This document shows, one piece after another, positions 1 through 9,018 of a DNA stretch of 64,000 bases. A program made the position numbers and the translations under genes. The notes beneath the pieces were generated by a model. That model was not told the DNA's origin, did no database searches, and saw only the letters and a program-made list of their open reading frames with translations. Positions within the stretch are counted from its first letter, which is position 1; each line of letters opens with the position of its first letter. Origin of the DNA: Burkholderiales bacterium (lineage in GTDB: Bacteria > Pseudomonadota > Gammaproteobacteria > Burkholderiales > SG8-41); NCBI GenBank assembly GCA_019634975.1, contig JAHCAI010000001.1, forward strand, positions 310,001 through 374,000, in the 5' to 3' direction.

Positions 1-927
1 ATGCTGGTGCTGACATTACCGGTGCGGGCATGGACGCCCGAGCGGCCAGTCGAGCTGCTGGTTTCTTCGGCGCCCGGCGGCAGCAATGACCGCATAGCGC
101 GCATCATCCAGAAGATCGCCCAGGAGCAGAAGCTGGTGCCGGTGCCGATTTCGGTGATCAACCGGCCGGGCGGCAACCAGGCGATCTCGCGTGCCTATAT
201 CAACCAGAATCCCGGCGACGCGCATTATCTCGATGTCGGCAATCCGACGCTGATTTCGAACCATGTCTCCGGACGCCAGCAGTACGGGGATTTCACGCCG
301 ATCGCGCTGATGGTCAACGAATTCACGGCGTTCAGCGTGCGCGCGGATTCCCCGTTGCGCAACGCCCAGGATCTCGTCGCGCAGCTGAGAAAGGATCCGG
401 AATCGGTGGCGGTGGGGGTCAGCAACCGGGGTGGCACCAACCACCTCGCCCTGTCGCTGCTCGCGAAGGCCGCCGGCATCGATCCCCGCCGCCTGAAGGT
501 CGTCGTGTTCAAAACCAATGCGGAGGGACTCACGGCGATGCTCGGCGGGCATATCCAGCTGGTGTCGTCTGCAGTAGCCACCGCCGTCGGGCAGATGCGC
601 GACGGCAAGGCGCGGATCATCTCGGTCAGTGCGCCGCAGCGCATGGGAGGCGATCTCGCGCAGGTGCCCACGCTGCGCGAGCAGGGTTTTGACGTCTCGC
701 TGTCCAACTGGCGTGCAATCATCGGACCGAAAGGACTCGGCGCTGCCCAGATTGCCTACTGGGAAGGGGTTCTGGCCCGCGTGATTGTGACGGAAGAATG
801 GAAGGCCGTACTCGACAAGCAGTTCTGGGACGGCAATTTCCTGCGCAGCCGGGAGTTCGCAAAGTACATGGACAATGAATATGCGCAGACGAAGGCGATC
901 ATGACCGAACTGGGCCTTGCCAAATGA
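1..927 (+). CDS. Bug/TctC-family periplasmic solute-binding protein (5' end cut by window)
   Basis: Extracytoplasmic binding protein of the tripartite tricarboxylate transporter (TTT) type, expected to bind a small carboxylate or related metabolite in the periplasm. Family signs: an N-terminal strand after WTPERPVELLV, the SAPGGSNDRIARIIQ loop, NRPGGNQ, and the C-terminal ending with repeated LGLAK. Bug proteins are usually 320-330 aa with a signal peptide. Only the end of a hydrophobic leader (MLVLTLPVRA) is visible, so the true start probably lies left of base 1. It is followed 15 bp later by an ornithine-cyclodeaminase-like gene, probably one operon. No TctA/TctB membrane genes are visible, so this is an orphan binding protein here. 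The ligand cannot be named from sequence. Confidence 0.88.
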   Translation: MLVLTLPVRAWTPERPVELLVSSAPGGSNDRIARIIQKIAQEQKLVPVPISVINRPGGNQAISRAYINQNPGDAHYLDVGNPTLISNHVSGRQQYGDFTPIALMVNEFTAFSVRADSPLRNAQDLVAQLRKDPESVAVGVSNRGGTNHLALSLLAKAAGIDPRRLKVVVFKTNAEGLTAMLGGHIQLVSSAVATAVGQMRDGKARIISVSAPQRMGGDLAQVPTLREQGFDVSLSNWRAIIGPKGLGAAQIAYWEGVLARVIVTEEWKAVLDKQFWDGNFLRSREFAKYMDNEYAQTKAIMTELGLAK

Positions 928-942
928 GCGCGGATTTCCGCC

Positions 943-2019
943 ATGGCTGACGACCTGCTGCTGCTCGACAACGACGAGATCGCGGGTGTATTCGACCTTG
1001 CGGCCTGCATGACCGCCCTCGAGCAGGCCTATCGGGCGGCTGCGGACGGCCGGGCGGTCGAACGCGCGCGCAGCCAGACCCGGGTGCCCCTCGATGAACC
1101 CGGCGTCACCTACTGCTTCAAGAGCATGGAAGGGGCGCTGGTCGGTCAGGGCTACATGACCCTGCGCCTGACGTCCGACGCCGTATTCGAAGGCAGGGTG
1201 AACGGCAAGGCGCGCCGCGAGAAGCTGGCGCGCGGCCCCGGCGGAACGTACTGCGGACTGATCCTGCTGTTCAGCACCCGCGATGTCGGTCCGGTGGCGA
1301 TGCTCCATGACGGCCTGATCCAGCTCGCGCGGGTGGCCTGCACCAGCGCACTGAGTGTGCGCCTGCTTGCGCGCGAGGATGCCGCCGATCTCGCCCTGCT
1401 CGGCGCCGGGGAGCAGGCGTGGTGGCATCTCAGGGCGGCCGCGGCCGTGCGCAATCTGAAGCGGGTGCGGATTTTCAGTCCCACGGCGGATCGCCGCGAG
1501 TCCTTTGCCGCCAGGGCGCGGCAGGAACTGGGGGTCGCGGCCGAGGCGGTCGGCTCGGCGCAGGACGCGGTCAGCGGTGCCGACATGGTCATCGCTGCCA
1601 CCAATGCCAGCGAACCGGTCATCGACGGGCGCTGGCTCGCGCCCGGCGCGCATGTCGTTTCCATCGTCAGCGGCGACAAGGGCAGCACCCGGCGCGAGCT
1701 CGACGACGAAACAATGCGCCGCGCCGCGCTGGTGGTGGCGCATTCGAAGGCGGGCGCGATCGAGCACCGCAATGGCGATCTGGCGGGTCCGGTCCAGGCA
1801 TCGATTCTGAGCTGGGAGAAAATCGTTGATCTGCCTGATCTCGTGGCTGGCAATTCCCCGCGCCGCAGGGACAGGGATGACATCACGGTGTTCAAGAACA
1901 ACGGCGGCACGGGGCTGCAGTTCGCGGCGGTGGCGCCGGTGGTTTACGAGAAGGCGCTTGCCGCGGGCATTGGCCGCAAGCTGCCGGTGGGATGGTTCAT
2001 GGAGAGCATGAAGTCCTGA
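943..2019 (+). CDS. Ornithine cyclodeaminase / mu-crystallin family protein
   Basis: NAD(P)-dependent enzyme of the ornithine cyclodeaminase/mu-crystallin superfamily, which includes ornithine cyclodeaminase, alanine dehydrogenase and ketimine reductases. The 358-aa length is normal. The Rossmann core begins around residue 150 with LALLGAGEQAWWHL, and a second family block is DMVIAATNASEPVIDG. The early block YMTLRLTSDAVFE lacks the usual lysine-rich ornithine-site pattern, so the substrate is uncertain. The start ATG follows the Bug gene stop by 15 bp, suggesting co-transcription and a role in metabolising what the binding protein delivers (inference). A strong terminator follows at 2036-2065. 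Confidence 0.82.
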   Translation: MADDLLLLDNDEIAGVFDLAACMTALEQAYRAAADGRAVERARSQTRVPLDEPGVTYCFKSMEGALVGQGYMTLRLTSDAVFEGRVNGKARREKLARGPGGTYCGLILLFSTRDVGPVAMLHDGLIQLARVACTSALSVRLLAREDAADLALLGAGEQAWWHLRAAAAVRNLKRVRIFSPTADRRESFAARARQELGVAAEAVGSAQDAVSGADMVIAATNASEPVIDGRWLAPGAHVVSIVSGDKGSTRRELDDETMRRAALVVAHSKAGAIEHRNGDLAGPVQASILSWEKIVDLPDLVAGNSPRRRDRDDITVFKNNGGTGLQFAAVAPVVYEKALAAGIGRKLPVGWFMESMKS

Positions 2020-2035
2020 GCGGCCATGCCGAATG

Positions 2036-2065
2036 AAAAACGGCCGGGTTTCCCCGGCCGTTTTT
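2036..2065. terminator. Bidirectional rho-independent terminator
   Basis: A run of five A, an 8-bp G/C stem (CGGCCGGG/CCCGGCCG) with a tight loop, and a run of five T. It lies between the convergent cyclodeaminase gene (stop 2019) and hppA (stop 2083). The A-run on one side and T-run on the other let it serve both strands. Confidence 0.85.
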
Positions 2066-2082
2066 GCTGGAGCGTGTTTCTG

Positions 2083-4152
2083 TCAGAGCAACGGCACGAT
2101 CAGCAGCGCGACGATGTTGATGATCTTGATCAGCGGGTTGATCGCGGGGCCGGCGGTGTCCTTGTAGGGGTCGCCCACGGTGTCGCCGGTCACCGCCGCC
2201 TTGTGGGCTTCGGAGCCTTTGCCGCCATGGTTGCCGTCCTCGATGTATTTCTTGGCGTTGTCCCAGGCGCCGCCGCCGGTGCACATCGAGATGGCCACGA
2301 ACAGGCCGGTCACGATGGTGCCCATCAGCATGCCGCCGAGCGCCTGCACGCCGGCATCCTTGCCCATCAGCGCGCCGACGATCAGCGCGACCGCCACCGG
2401 CGCGAGTACCGGCAGCAGCGAGGGGACGATCATTTCCTTGATCGCGGCCCGGGTCAGCATGTCCACCGCGCGCGAGTAGTCGGGCTTGGCCGCGCCTTCC
2501 ATGATGCCCTTGATCTCCTTGAACTGGCGGCGGACCTCGACGACCACGGAGCCGGCAGCGCGGCCGACGGCTTCCATGGCCATCGCGCCGAACAGGTACG
2601 GAATCAGGCCGCCCGCGAAGAGGCCGATGATCACCGCGGGATTGGACAGGTCGAAGGCCAGCACGCGGCCGGTTTCCTCGATCTTGTGGGTGTAGTCGGC
2701 GAACAGCACCAGCGCGGCGAGGCCGGCAGAGCCGATCGCATAGCCCTTGGTCACCGCCTTGGTGGTGTTACCGACGGCATCGAGCGGATCGGTCACGTCG
2801 CGCACCGATTTGGGCATTTCCGACATTTCCGCGATGCCGCCGGCGTTGTCGGTGATCGGGCCGTAGGCGTCGAGCGCGACGATGATGCCGGCCATCGACA
2901 GCATCGAGGTGGCGGCGATCGCGATGCCGTAGAGGCCGCCCAGGGTGTAGGCGACGTAGATTGCGACGCAGACCGCGAGCACCGGCCAGGCCGTCGAGCG
3001 CATCGATACGCCGAGGCCGGCAATGATGTTGGTGCCATGGCCGGTGGTCGAGGCGGCGGCGACGTGGCGCACCGGCGCGTACTGGGTGCCGGTGTAGTAC
3101 TCGGTGATCCACACCATGAACGCGGTCAGCACGAGGCCGACGACCGCGGCGCCGTAGAGTTTCAGCACCGACAGCTGCGGATAGTGCTCGCTGACGTTGC
3201 CGAGCATCCAGCTGGTGATCGGGTAGAAGGCGATCAGCGCCAGCACGCCGGCGACGATCAGGCCGCGGTAAAGCGCGCCCATGATGTTCTTGCCGTCGGA
3301 GGTCTTCACGAAGAAGGCGCCGATGATGGAGGCAATGATCGCGAAGCCGCCGAGCACCAGCGGATAGAGCACGGCGCCCTGCACGACCTCGGGCTTGGGC
3401 AGCATCAGCGCCGCGAGCACCATGGTGGCGATGATGGTCACCGCGTAGGTCTCGAACAGGTCGGCCGCCATGCCGGCGCAGTCGCCGACGTTGTCACCGA
3501 CGTTGTCGGCAATCACCGCGGGGTTGCGCGGGTCGTCTTCCGGGATGCCGGCTTCAACCTTGCCCACCAAGTCGGCGCCGACGTCGGCGCCCTTGGTGAA
3601 AATGCCGCCGCCCAGCCGCGCGAAAATCGAGATCAGCGACGAGCCGAAAGCAAGGCCGATCAGCGGCTTGATGACGTCGCTCATTTTCGCGCCGGCACCT
3701 GCGGTCGAGGTCAGGTACCAGAAGAACAGGACCGTGCCGAGCAGGCCGAGACCGACGACCAGCATGCCGGTGATGGCGCCGCCGCGGAAGGCGACATCGA
3801 GCGCGGGATTGATGCCGCTTCTCGCGGCCTCGGCGGTGCGCACGTTGGCGCGTACCGACACATTCATGCCGATGTAGCCGGCAGCGCCGGAGAGCACGGC
3901 GCCGACCGCGAATGCCGCTGCGGTGGCGCCGCCAAGCGTGATCCAGATCAGCACGAACAGCACCGCGCCGACGATGGCGATGGTGGTGTACTGGCGGTTG
4001 AGATAGGCCTGGGCGCCGGCCTGGATGGCCGCGGCGATTTCGCGCATGCGGTCATTGCCGTCCGGCTGGGCGACGATCCAGCGGATCGACGCGACGCCAT
4101 AGGCGAGCGCGGCGATTGCGCAGACCAGCGCAAAAATCAAACCTTCCGTCAT
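2083..4152 (-). CDS. hppA: Membrane H+-translocating pyrophosphatase, K+-independent type
   Basis: Integral membrane pump that hydrolyses cytoplasmic PPi and moves protons across the inner membrane. The 689-aa, almost entirely hydrophobic multi-helix protein is the normal length. Catalytic loops are visible: [18 protein letters not shown] (about residue 187), [19 protein letters not shown] (about 215) and a C-terminal [19 protein letters not shown]. The cation-type block reads [16 protein letters not shown]; the lysine near residue 465 is the mark of K+-independent H+-PPases, where K+-dependent enzymes have alanine. Upstream of the ATG is an AT-rich 150-bp leader with a GGAGC ribosome site. 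It lies downstream of, and co-oriented with, the PPi-type phosphofructokinase gene, linking two PPi-using enzymes. Confidence 0.96.
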   Translation of the reverse strand: MTEGLIFALVCAIAALAYGVASIRWIVAQPDGNDRMREIAAAIQAGAQAYLNRQYTTIAIVGAVLFVLIWITLGGATAAAFAVGAVLSGAAGYIGMNVSVRANVRTAEAARSGINPALDVAFRGGAITGMLVVGLGLLGTVLFFWYLTSTAGAGAKMSDVIKPLIGLAFGSSLISIFARLGGGIFTKGADVGADLVGKVEAGIPEDDPRNPAVIADNVGDNVGDCAGMAADLFETYAVTIIATMVLAALMLPKPEVVQGAVLYPLVLGGFAIIASIIGAFFVKTSDGKNIMGALYRGLIVAGVLALIAFYPITSWMLGNVSEHYPQLSVLKLYGAAVVGLVLTAFMVWITEYYTGTQYAPVRHVAAASTTGHGTNIIAGLGVSMRSTAWPVLAVCVAIYVAYTLGGLYGIAIAATSMLSMAGIIVALDAYGPITDNAGGIAEMSEMPKSVRDVTDPLDAVGNTTKAVTKGYAIGSAGLAALVLFADYTHKIEETGRVLAFDLSNPAVIIGLFAGGLIPYLFGAMAMEAVGRAAGSVVVEVRRQFKEIKGIMEGAAKPDYSRAVDMLTRAAIKEMIVPSLLPVLAPVAVALIVGALMGKDAGVQALGGMLMGTIVTGLFVAISMCTGGGAWDNAKKYIEDGNHGGKGSEAHKAAVTGDTVGDPYKDTAGPAINPLIKIINIVALLIVPLL

Positions 4153-4302
4153 GATTGCTCCTAAGCTATTGTTTTAATTGATAAATTTTTCCGGCGATGG
4201 GCCGGGGCCTCCGACACTTCCGGAGAGCCGCAAATTCGCGGACTGCGCATTATAAAACCGGATGCCCCCGGCCTCCACCGCAATACGCCCTTGCTGACTG
4301 AT

Positions 4303-5589
4303 TTAACGCCGGTTTTTGCTTTGCGGCGGAGCCTGCCATGCGGGCTGCAGGCGCCGCGCGAGCGGTTTCAGCTTCAGCCGCGCGTGCACCGGCAGTCCAT
4401 CAGCAAAGGGGGGCCAGGCTTCGCCACGGATCAACGGCGCGAAGTAGGCGCGCGCGGCTGCGGTCAGCCTGAAGCCCTCCCTGTTCAGGAAGCGGCGCGG
4501 CAGGCGTTTTTCGCGGTTCATGATGCCCGCGAGCGGGGCCGGCTCGACATGCCAGCGGTACGGCCGGTCGCTGCCACGACGGATGACCGGCATCACGCCG
4601 CTGCGGCCCTGCAGCGCGTATTCGAACGCGGCGCGGCCGACGGCATAGGCCTGTTCAAGGTCGGTGCGGGAGGCGAGGTGGCGCGCTGCGCGCTGCACGT
4701 AGTCGAGCACTCCCCAGTGCACCTTCACGCCGAGGCTGCCGCGCACCATTGCGGCGATCAGCGGTGCCACGCCGCCGAGCTGTTCGTGTCCGGGGATGCC
4801 GTCGCCGCCGGCCTGGGTCAGGCGGCGGCCGTCGGCGAGGCGGATGCCTTCGGCCACGGCGACCGCGCACCAGCCGTGGCGCTCGACGCGGGCCCGCACC
4901 GCGGCGAGGAAGCACCGGCGCTCGAAATACACCTCGGGCACCAGCAGCAGCAGCGGGCCGTCTTCGCCCGCCGGCAGCGCCATGCCGCAGGCTGCCGCGA
5001 TCCATCCGGTGTATCGGCCCATGACTTCCATGACGAACACCTTGGTCGAGCTGTTGGCCATGGACGCGAGGTCTGCCGCCGCTTCGCGCAGGCTGGTCGC
5101 CGCGTACTTGGCGACCGAGCCGAAGCCGGGGCTGTTGTCGGAGCCGACGATGTCGTTGTCTATGGTCTTCGGCACCGCGATCGACACCACCGGCTGGCCG
5201 AGCCGCGGCAGGATGGTCGCGATCTGCTGCGCGGTTTCCGCCGAACCGTTGCCGCCGTTGTAGAAGAAATAGCCGATGTCATGGGCGCGGAACACCGCGG
5301 CCAGCCGCTCGAAATGGGCGCGGCCCTGCGGCAGGGGCGGCAGGTCATAGCGGCAGGACCCGAAGATGCCGCCGGGGGTATGCATCAGGGCGCGGATCGC
5401 CGCGGCGGACTCGGCCGTGGTATCGATGAGGTCTTCGTGCAGCGCGCCCAGAATGCCGTTTCTCGCGGCATAGACGCGGCCGATGCGGGAGCGATTGCGG
5501 CGGGCAGCCTCGATCAGGCCGCAGGCGCTGGCATTGATGGTGGCGGTAACGCCGCCGGACTGGGCGTAGAGGGCGTTCTGGGCGGGCAC
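4303..5589 (-). CDS. pfp: PPi-type 6-phosphofructokinase (diphosphate-fructose-6-phosphate 1-phosphotransferase)
   Basis: Phosphorylates fructose 6-phosphate in glycolysis, by family most likely using PPi and working reversibly. The 428-aa protein starts at GTG 5589 (NALYAQSGGVTATINASA). Visible motifs: YNGGNGSAETAQ (about 109), PKTIDNDI (about 139, with the catalytic Asp), PGFGSVAKYAATS and VMEVMGRYTGWIAAA. The Lys in PKTIDND is the PPi-enzyme signature; ATP enzymes have Gly. The phosphoryl-donor position after GG-N is Gly, as in ATP enzymes, where PPi enzymes normally have Asp, so the donor signature is mixed. Directly downstream of adk (23 bp) and upstream of hppA, so PPi use is the natural reading, with the donor left open. 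Confidence 0.88.
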   Translation of the reverse strand: MPAQNALYAQSGGVTATINASACGLIEAARRNRSRIGRVYAARNGILGALHEDLIDTTAESAAAIRALMHTPGGIFGSCRYDLPPLPQGRAHFERLAAVFRAHDIGYFFYNGGNGSAETAQQIATILPRLGQPVVSIAVPKTIDNDIVGSDNSPGFGSVAKYAATSLREAAADLASMANSSTKVFVMEVMGRYTGWIAAACGMALPAGEDGPLLLLVPEVYFERRCFLAAVRARVERHGWCAVAVAEGIRLADGRRLTQAGGDGIPGHEQLGGVAPLIAAMVRGSLGVKVHWGVLDYVQRAARHLASRTDLEQAYAVGRAAFEYALQGRSGVMPVIRRGSDRPYRWHVEPAPLAGIMNREKRLPRRFLNREGFRLTAAARAYFAPLIRGEAWPPFADGLPVHARLKLKPLARRLQPAWQAPPQSKNRR

Positions 5590-5612
5590 GGCACGGACGG
5601 CGGCTGCCGTTC

Positions 5613-6299
5613 TTATTTCTCGATTCCCTGGGTGCGCGCGGTATGGGACTCGATGGCCGCGAATATCTTGTCGCGGATGTGCTCGACCGAGCCGCGGCCG
5701 TAGATGTTGACGTAATGGGGTGCCCGCGGGTCGCCGCTGGCCGCCCAGCTGAGGTAATAGTTGATCAGCGGCTTGGTCTGCTCATGATAGGTCTGGATGC
5801 GGCGCTTGACCGTTTCCTCGTTGTCGTCGCTGCGCTGGACCAGGGGCTCGCCGGTGACATCATCCTTCCCGGGCACGCGCGGCGGCTTGAACTCGATGTG
5901 ATAGGAGCGGCCCGACGCCATGTGCACACGCCGGCCGCTCATGCGGCGCAGGATTTCGCCGTCGCCGACCTCGATCTCGATGACGAAGTTGATGTCGATG
6001 CCGGCCTGACGCAGGGCTTCGGCCTGGGGCAGCGTGCGCGGAAATCCGTCCATGATGAAGCCGTTGACGCAGTCCGGCGCCGTGATGCGTTCCTTCACCA
6101 GTTCGATGACCAGGTGGTCGGGCACCAAGGCGCCACGATCCATGTAACTGCGGACCTCGTTGCCGAGGGGACTGTTCGCCTTCATCGCCGCGCGCAGCAT
6201 GTCGCCGGTCGAGATCTGGGGAATCCTGTAGCGGTCGATCAGGAATTGGGCCTGGGTGCCTTTGCCGGCACCGGGCAGGCCGAGCAGGAGTATGCGCAT
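5613..6299 (-). CDS. adk: Adenylate kinase
   Basis: Cytoplasmic AMP + ATP = 2 ADP phosphotransferase. I chose the ATG at 6299 because it starts the canonical [16 protein letters not shown] with the P-loop at residues 7-15; an in-frame ATG at 6356 adds 19 unlike residues. The 228 aa is slightly longer than the usual 214-218. Other motifs: [20 protein letters not shown], and a zinc-free LID around [17 protein letters not shown] with no Cys set. The gene sits 78 bp after kdsB in the lpxK-trm112-kdsB-adk order typical of Burkholderiales. Confidence 0.96.
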   Translation of the reverse strand: MRILLLGLPGAGKGTQAQFLIDRYRIPQISTGDMLRAAMKANSPLGNEVRSYMDRGALVPDHLVIELVKERITAPDCVNGFIMDGFPRTLPQAEALRQAGIDINFVIEIEVGDGEILRRMSGRRVHMASGRSYHIEFKPPRVPGKDDVTGEPLVQRSDDNEETVKRRIQTYHEQTKPLINYYLSWAASGDPRAPHYVNIYGRGSVEHIRDKIFAAIESHTARTQGIEK

Positions 6300-6377
6300 C
6301 GGGGTGCCGTGTTCGAGTCGGGTGGGAGAGTATAGCCGCGTCGACGCCGTGCTCAAAATGCGCGGCCGCCGGGATGC

Positions 6378-7136
6378 TCAGCGGCGCAGCAGGCGGCGCA
6401 GCCGGAGCAGGTCTGCAGGCGTGTCGACGCCCGGGTGCTGCGCTGCCGCAGTGATCGCGACACTGATGCGGTAGCCATGGGCCAGCGCGCGCAGCTGTTC
6501 CAGAGCCTCGGCGTGCTCGATGGCAGCCGGCCTCAGCCGGCTATAGTCGCGCAGAAAGCTGCTGCGGTAGGCGTAGATGCCGAGGTGGCGCAGGGCGGGC
6601 AGCCGCGCCGGCAGGCCACGGATACCCCGCGCGAAGGCGTCCCGGGCCCAGGGGATCGGCGCGCGGCTGAAATACAGCGCGTAGCCTTCATCATCGAGCA
6701 CGACTTTCACCACGTTGGGATTGGCCATATCACGCGCCTCGCGGATGCGGCAGGCTGCGGTGGCGATCGCCGCCTTGCGGTGCGCAGAGAGGTTTTCGGC
6801 GACGCGCCGGATCAGCGCCGGTGCGATCAGCGGTTCGTCGCCCTGCACGTTGACGACTATGGCGTTCGCCGGCAGGCGCAGTTTCAACGCCACCTCGGCA
6901 AGGCGGTCGGTACCGGTCGCGTGGTCGGTGCGCGTCATCAGTGCCTGGTGGCCGTGTTCGCTCACTGCACTGGCGATGCGCGCGTCATCGGTGGCAACGA
7001 TCACGCGCGTTGCCCCGCTGCGCGCGGCGCGTTCCGCGACGCGCACGACCATCGGCTTGCCGCCGATGTCGGCCAGCGGCTTTCCCGGAAAGCGCGTCGA
7101 GGCGTAGCGCGCGGGGATGACGACGGTGAATTTCAT
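6378..7136 (-). CDS. kdsB: 3-deoxy-manno-octulosonate cytidylyltransferase
   Basis: Activates Kdo to CMP-Kdo for lipopolysaccharide inner-core synthesis in the cytoplasm. 252 aa, normal length. It starts [21 protein letters not shown], the nucleotidyltransferase signature; the in-frame extension upstream to 7358 reads through the Trm112-like gene in another frame and is rejected. Other blocks: [26 protein letters not shown], and a C-terminal [15 protein letters not shown]. It lies between the Trm112-like gene (71 bp upstream) and adk, in a lipid-A/LPS operon with lpxK. Confidence 0.96.
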   Translation of the reverse strand: MKFTVVIPARYASTRFPGKPLADIGGKPMVVRVAERAARSGATRVIVATDDARIASAVSEHGHQALMTRTDHATGTDRLAEVALKLRLPANAIVVNVQGDEPLIAPALIRRVAENLSAHRKAAIATAACRIREARDMANPNVVKVVLDDEGYALYFSRAPIPWARDAFARGIRGLPARLPALRHLGIYAYRSSFLRDYSRLRPAAIEHAEALEQLRALAHGYRISVAITAAAQHPGVDTPADLLRLRRLLRR

Positions 7137-7138
7137 TG

Positions 7139-7207
7139 TGGAGTGAGGAGTGAAGATTGAGGAGCGAGGGGCGGGTTTGCCCGATCCTCGATCCTCGATC
7201 CGTAATC
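7139..7207. repeat. Short degenerate tandem repeat between trm112 and kdsB
   Basis: The spacer consists of short direct repeats: read on the minus strand, GATCGAG occurs in tandem followed by GATCGGG, then several CTCCTCA/CTTCACT-type units. Each unit is about 7-8 bp. It could be a slippage product or a small spacer repeat. It contains no obvious promoter. Confidence 0.5.
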
Positions 7208-7387
7208 CTAGACCTCTTCCTCCGGGGGCAGCTTGCGCGCGTCCTCTTCCAGCATCACCGGAATGCCGTCCTGGATCGGGTAGGCGAGGCGGCAGGGCTT
7301 GCAGATGAACTCGGCGGCGGCCTTGCGGTAGAGCAGTGGGCCTTTGCAGATCGGGCACACGAGTATGTTGAGCAGTTTGTCATCCAT
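7208..7387 (-). CDS. Trm112-family small zinc-ribbon protein (YcaR-like)
   Basis: 59-aa protein starting [18 protein letters not shown]. Two Cys pairs, CPIC near residue 11 and CKPC near 29, form the zinc ribbon typical of Trm112/YcaR proteins, and the C-terminus ends in an acidic EEEV. Family members bind and stabilise methyltransferases; in proteobacteria the role is poorly known. The ATG overlaps the last 8 bp of lpxK, so translational coupling is likely. The lpxK-trm112-kdsB arrangement is conserved in many proteobacteria, which supports this very short gene. Confidence 0.9.
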   Translation of the reverse strand: MDDKLLNILVCPICKGPLLYRKAAAEFICKPCRLAYPIQDGIPVMLEEDARKLPPEEEV

Positions 7388-8375
7388 GTCGGGCAGCCTG
7401 GGCGAGTCTGGCGGTCAGGAGATCGCCGAGCCGGGCGTCGACGTCGGCATCGACGATCAGCGCCCAATGATTTTCAGTCGCGAATGACGCGCATTTTACC
7501 GCATCCTTCTCGGTCATCACGACCGGCGCGCCGTCTCCGAAGGCGAGATCTGCCGCGCGAAAGGGATGGTGGTCGGGGAATGCATGCTCGGTGCAGCGCA
7601 GCCCCAGGCCGCGCAGATGGCTGAAAAAACGCCGGGGGTTGCCGATGCCGGCAACGGCATGCACCTCGGCGTCGCCGAAATCCGCTGCCGTCACCAGGTG
7701 CTGCGGCCTGGCGATATTGCGGAAGCGGTTGCCCTGCAGCTGCATCGCCAGCGCACCCGGGATCGACAGGGCGGGCGAGTCGCCATTGATCACCACGGCA
7801 TCGACCGTGGACAGGCGCGAGGCCGGTTCGCGCAGCGGGCCGGCCGGCAGCGGCCAGCCATTGCCGAGGCCGCGCATGCCGTCGACGACCGCTATTTCGA
7901 AGTCGCGCGCCAGCCGGTAATGCTGCAAGCCGTCATCGCTGATGATCACATCGATCCCGGGGTGGGCCGCCAGCAGCGCTTCGGCAACGGCGGCGCGATC
8001 GACGCCGACCCAGACCGGGCAGGCGGCGCGCCGTGCAAGCAGGCAGGGTTCGTCGCCGAAATCAGCCGGAGATCCGTCGGCGGGCACGGCGCGCGGCTCC
8101 CGGCGACGGCTGCCGTGGCCGCGGCTGACGATGGCCGGCCGCATGCCGCGGTCGTGCAGGAATCGCGCGAGCCACAGCACCAGCGGCGTCTTGCCGGTGC
8201 CGCCGGCGCTGATGTTGCCGACCACGATGACCGGCACGCCGGGGTGCCGGCTGCGCAGCAGGCCGCGGCGCCATGCAAGCCGGCGCAGCGCCGCGATTGC
8301 GGCAAACAGCCCGGCCAGCGGCAGCAGCAGCAGGCTGGTCAGGTTGCGATGTTGCCAGTGTGCGGGTGCGGACAT
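7380..8375 (-). CDS. lpxK: Tetraacyldisaccharide 4'-kinase
   Basis: Inner-membrane-associated kinase that phosphorylates the 4' position of the lipid A disaccharide. 331 aa. An N-terminal hydrophobic helix at about 12-30 anchors it. The P-loop [12 protein letters not shown] is at residues 53-64, followed by VSRGHGSRR, and later [12 protein letters not shown] and MTEKDAVKC, all LpxK signatures. The stop overlaps the start of the Trm112-like gene. Its position downstream of exbB-exbD is the usual Burkholderiales arrangement. An MsbA flippase gene, often next to lpxK elsewhere, is not present here. Confidence 0.95.
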   Translation of the reverse strand: MSAPAHWQHRNLTSLLLLPLAGLFAAIAALRRLAWRRGLLRSRHPGVPVIVVGNISAGGTGKTPLVLWLARFLHDRGMRPAIVSRGHGSRRREPRAVPADGSPADFGDEPCLLARRAACPVWVGVDRAAVAEALLAAHPGIDVIISDDGLQHYRLARDFEIAVVDGMRGLGNGWPLPAGPLREPASRLSTVDAVVINGDSPALSIPGALAMQLQGNRFRNIARPQHLVTAADFGDAEVHAVAGIGNPRRFFSHLRGLGLRCTEHAFPDHHPFRAADLAFGDGAPVVMTEKDAVKCASFATENHWALIVDADVDARLGDLLTARLAQAARHG

Positions 8376-8577
8376 GACGGGCGAAGGTTAGCAGGCTGCC
8401 GGGATTCCCGGAATTGGCGCCATTCGCCGAATCGGGGGACACGAACCCCGCTGAACCGCGGACAGGCGCCCACCTGTACCCTGTCGCTGCGCTCCCGACG
8501 CGAGCGCATCACTGATGGAACGACGCCCCGGCCTGTTTGCGGCCGGCCGCCGGCGGCGGCGCAGAGGGTGTCCTGAC

Positions 8578-8994
8578 TTACTTCGGTGCCTGGGTGGTGA
8601 AAGTGATCCGGGAGTAGCCCGTGCGCTGCGCGGCTTCCATGACCCGCACCACGGCCTGGTGCGCGGCGTTGGCATCGGCGTTGATGACGACAACGGGATC
8701 CTTCATGTCGCCCGCGGCAGACTTCAGCGCGGCGCCCAGTGCCGCCGCATTGCCCCCGGCCACCGCCACCTTGTTGATCGTGTAATTGCCCTTGGCATCG
8801 ACGCCGACATCGATTTGCTCGGGGCGCTCCGGCGCCTTGCCGGCCTCGGCGGTGGGCAGGTTGATCTGCAGTTCGGCAAAACGCGAATAGGTGGTGGTGA
8901 CCATCAGGAAAATCAGGATCACCAGCAGCACGTCGATCAGCGGGATGAAGTTGATCTCCGGTTCTTCGCGGAAGGCACGGGTGCGGAACTTCAT
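8578..8994 (-). CDS. exbD: ExbD/TolR-family energy-transducing protein
   Basis: Component of the proton-driven ExbB-ExbD (or TolQ-TolR) motor that energises outer-membrane transport or envelope maintenance. 138 aa: a short cytoplasmic tail, one transmembrane helix at about 15-35 (EINFIPLIDVLLVILIFLMV) carrying the conserved proton-path Asp at residue 21, then a periplasmic domain ending RITFTTQAPK. It follows exbB by 24 bp, so the two are surely co-transcribed. No tonB gene is nearby. The 183-bp stretch between this gene and lpxK (8376-8577) contains no gene that I can see. Confidence 0.93.
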   Translation of the reverse strand: MKFRTRAFREEPEINFIPLIDVLLVILIFLMVTTTYSRFAELQINLPTAEAGKAPERPEQIDVGVDAKGNYTINKVAVAGGNAAALGAALKSAAGDMKDPVVVINADANAAHQAVVRVMEAAQRTGYSRITFTTQAPK

Positions 8995-9018
8995 GCGCGG
9001 ACTCCGGGGCGTGCCGGC

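Noticed and set aside
16..1767. 583-aa minus-strand ORF across the Bug and cyclodeaminase genes
   Set aside because: Runs antisense across two well-recognised genes and their junction; no motif.
2026..4164. 712-aa plus-strand ORF across hppA
   Set aside because: Antisense frame of a clear H+-PPase; composition rich in His/Arg/Gly with no domain pattern, typical of the mirror frame in GC-rich genes.
4153..4302. Riboswitch upstream of hppA
   Set aside because: The AT-rich leader shows no recognisable conserved riboswitch core; treated as an ordinary promoter region.
8434..8450. tRNA-like T-arm on the minus strand between exbD and lpxK (GGGG TTCGTGT CCCC)
   Set aside because: The conserved A58 is replaced by T and no cloverleaf or acceptor stem can be built around it.
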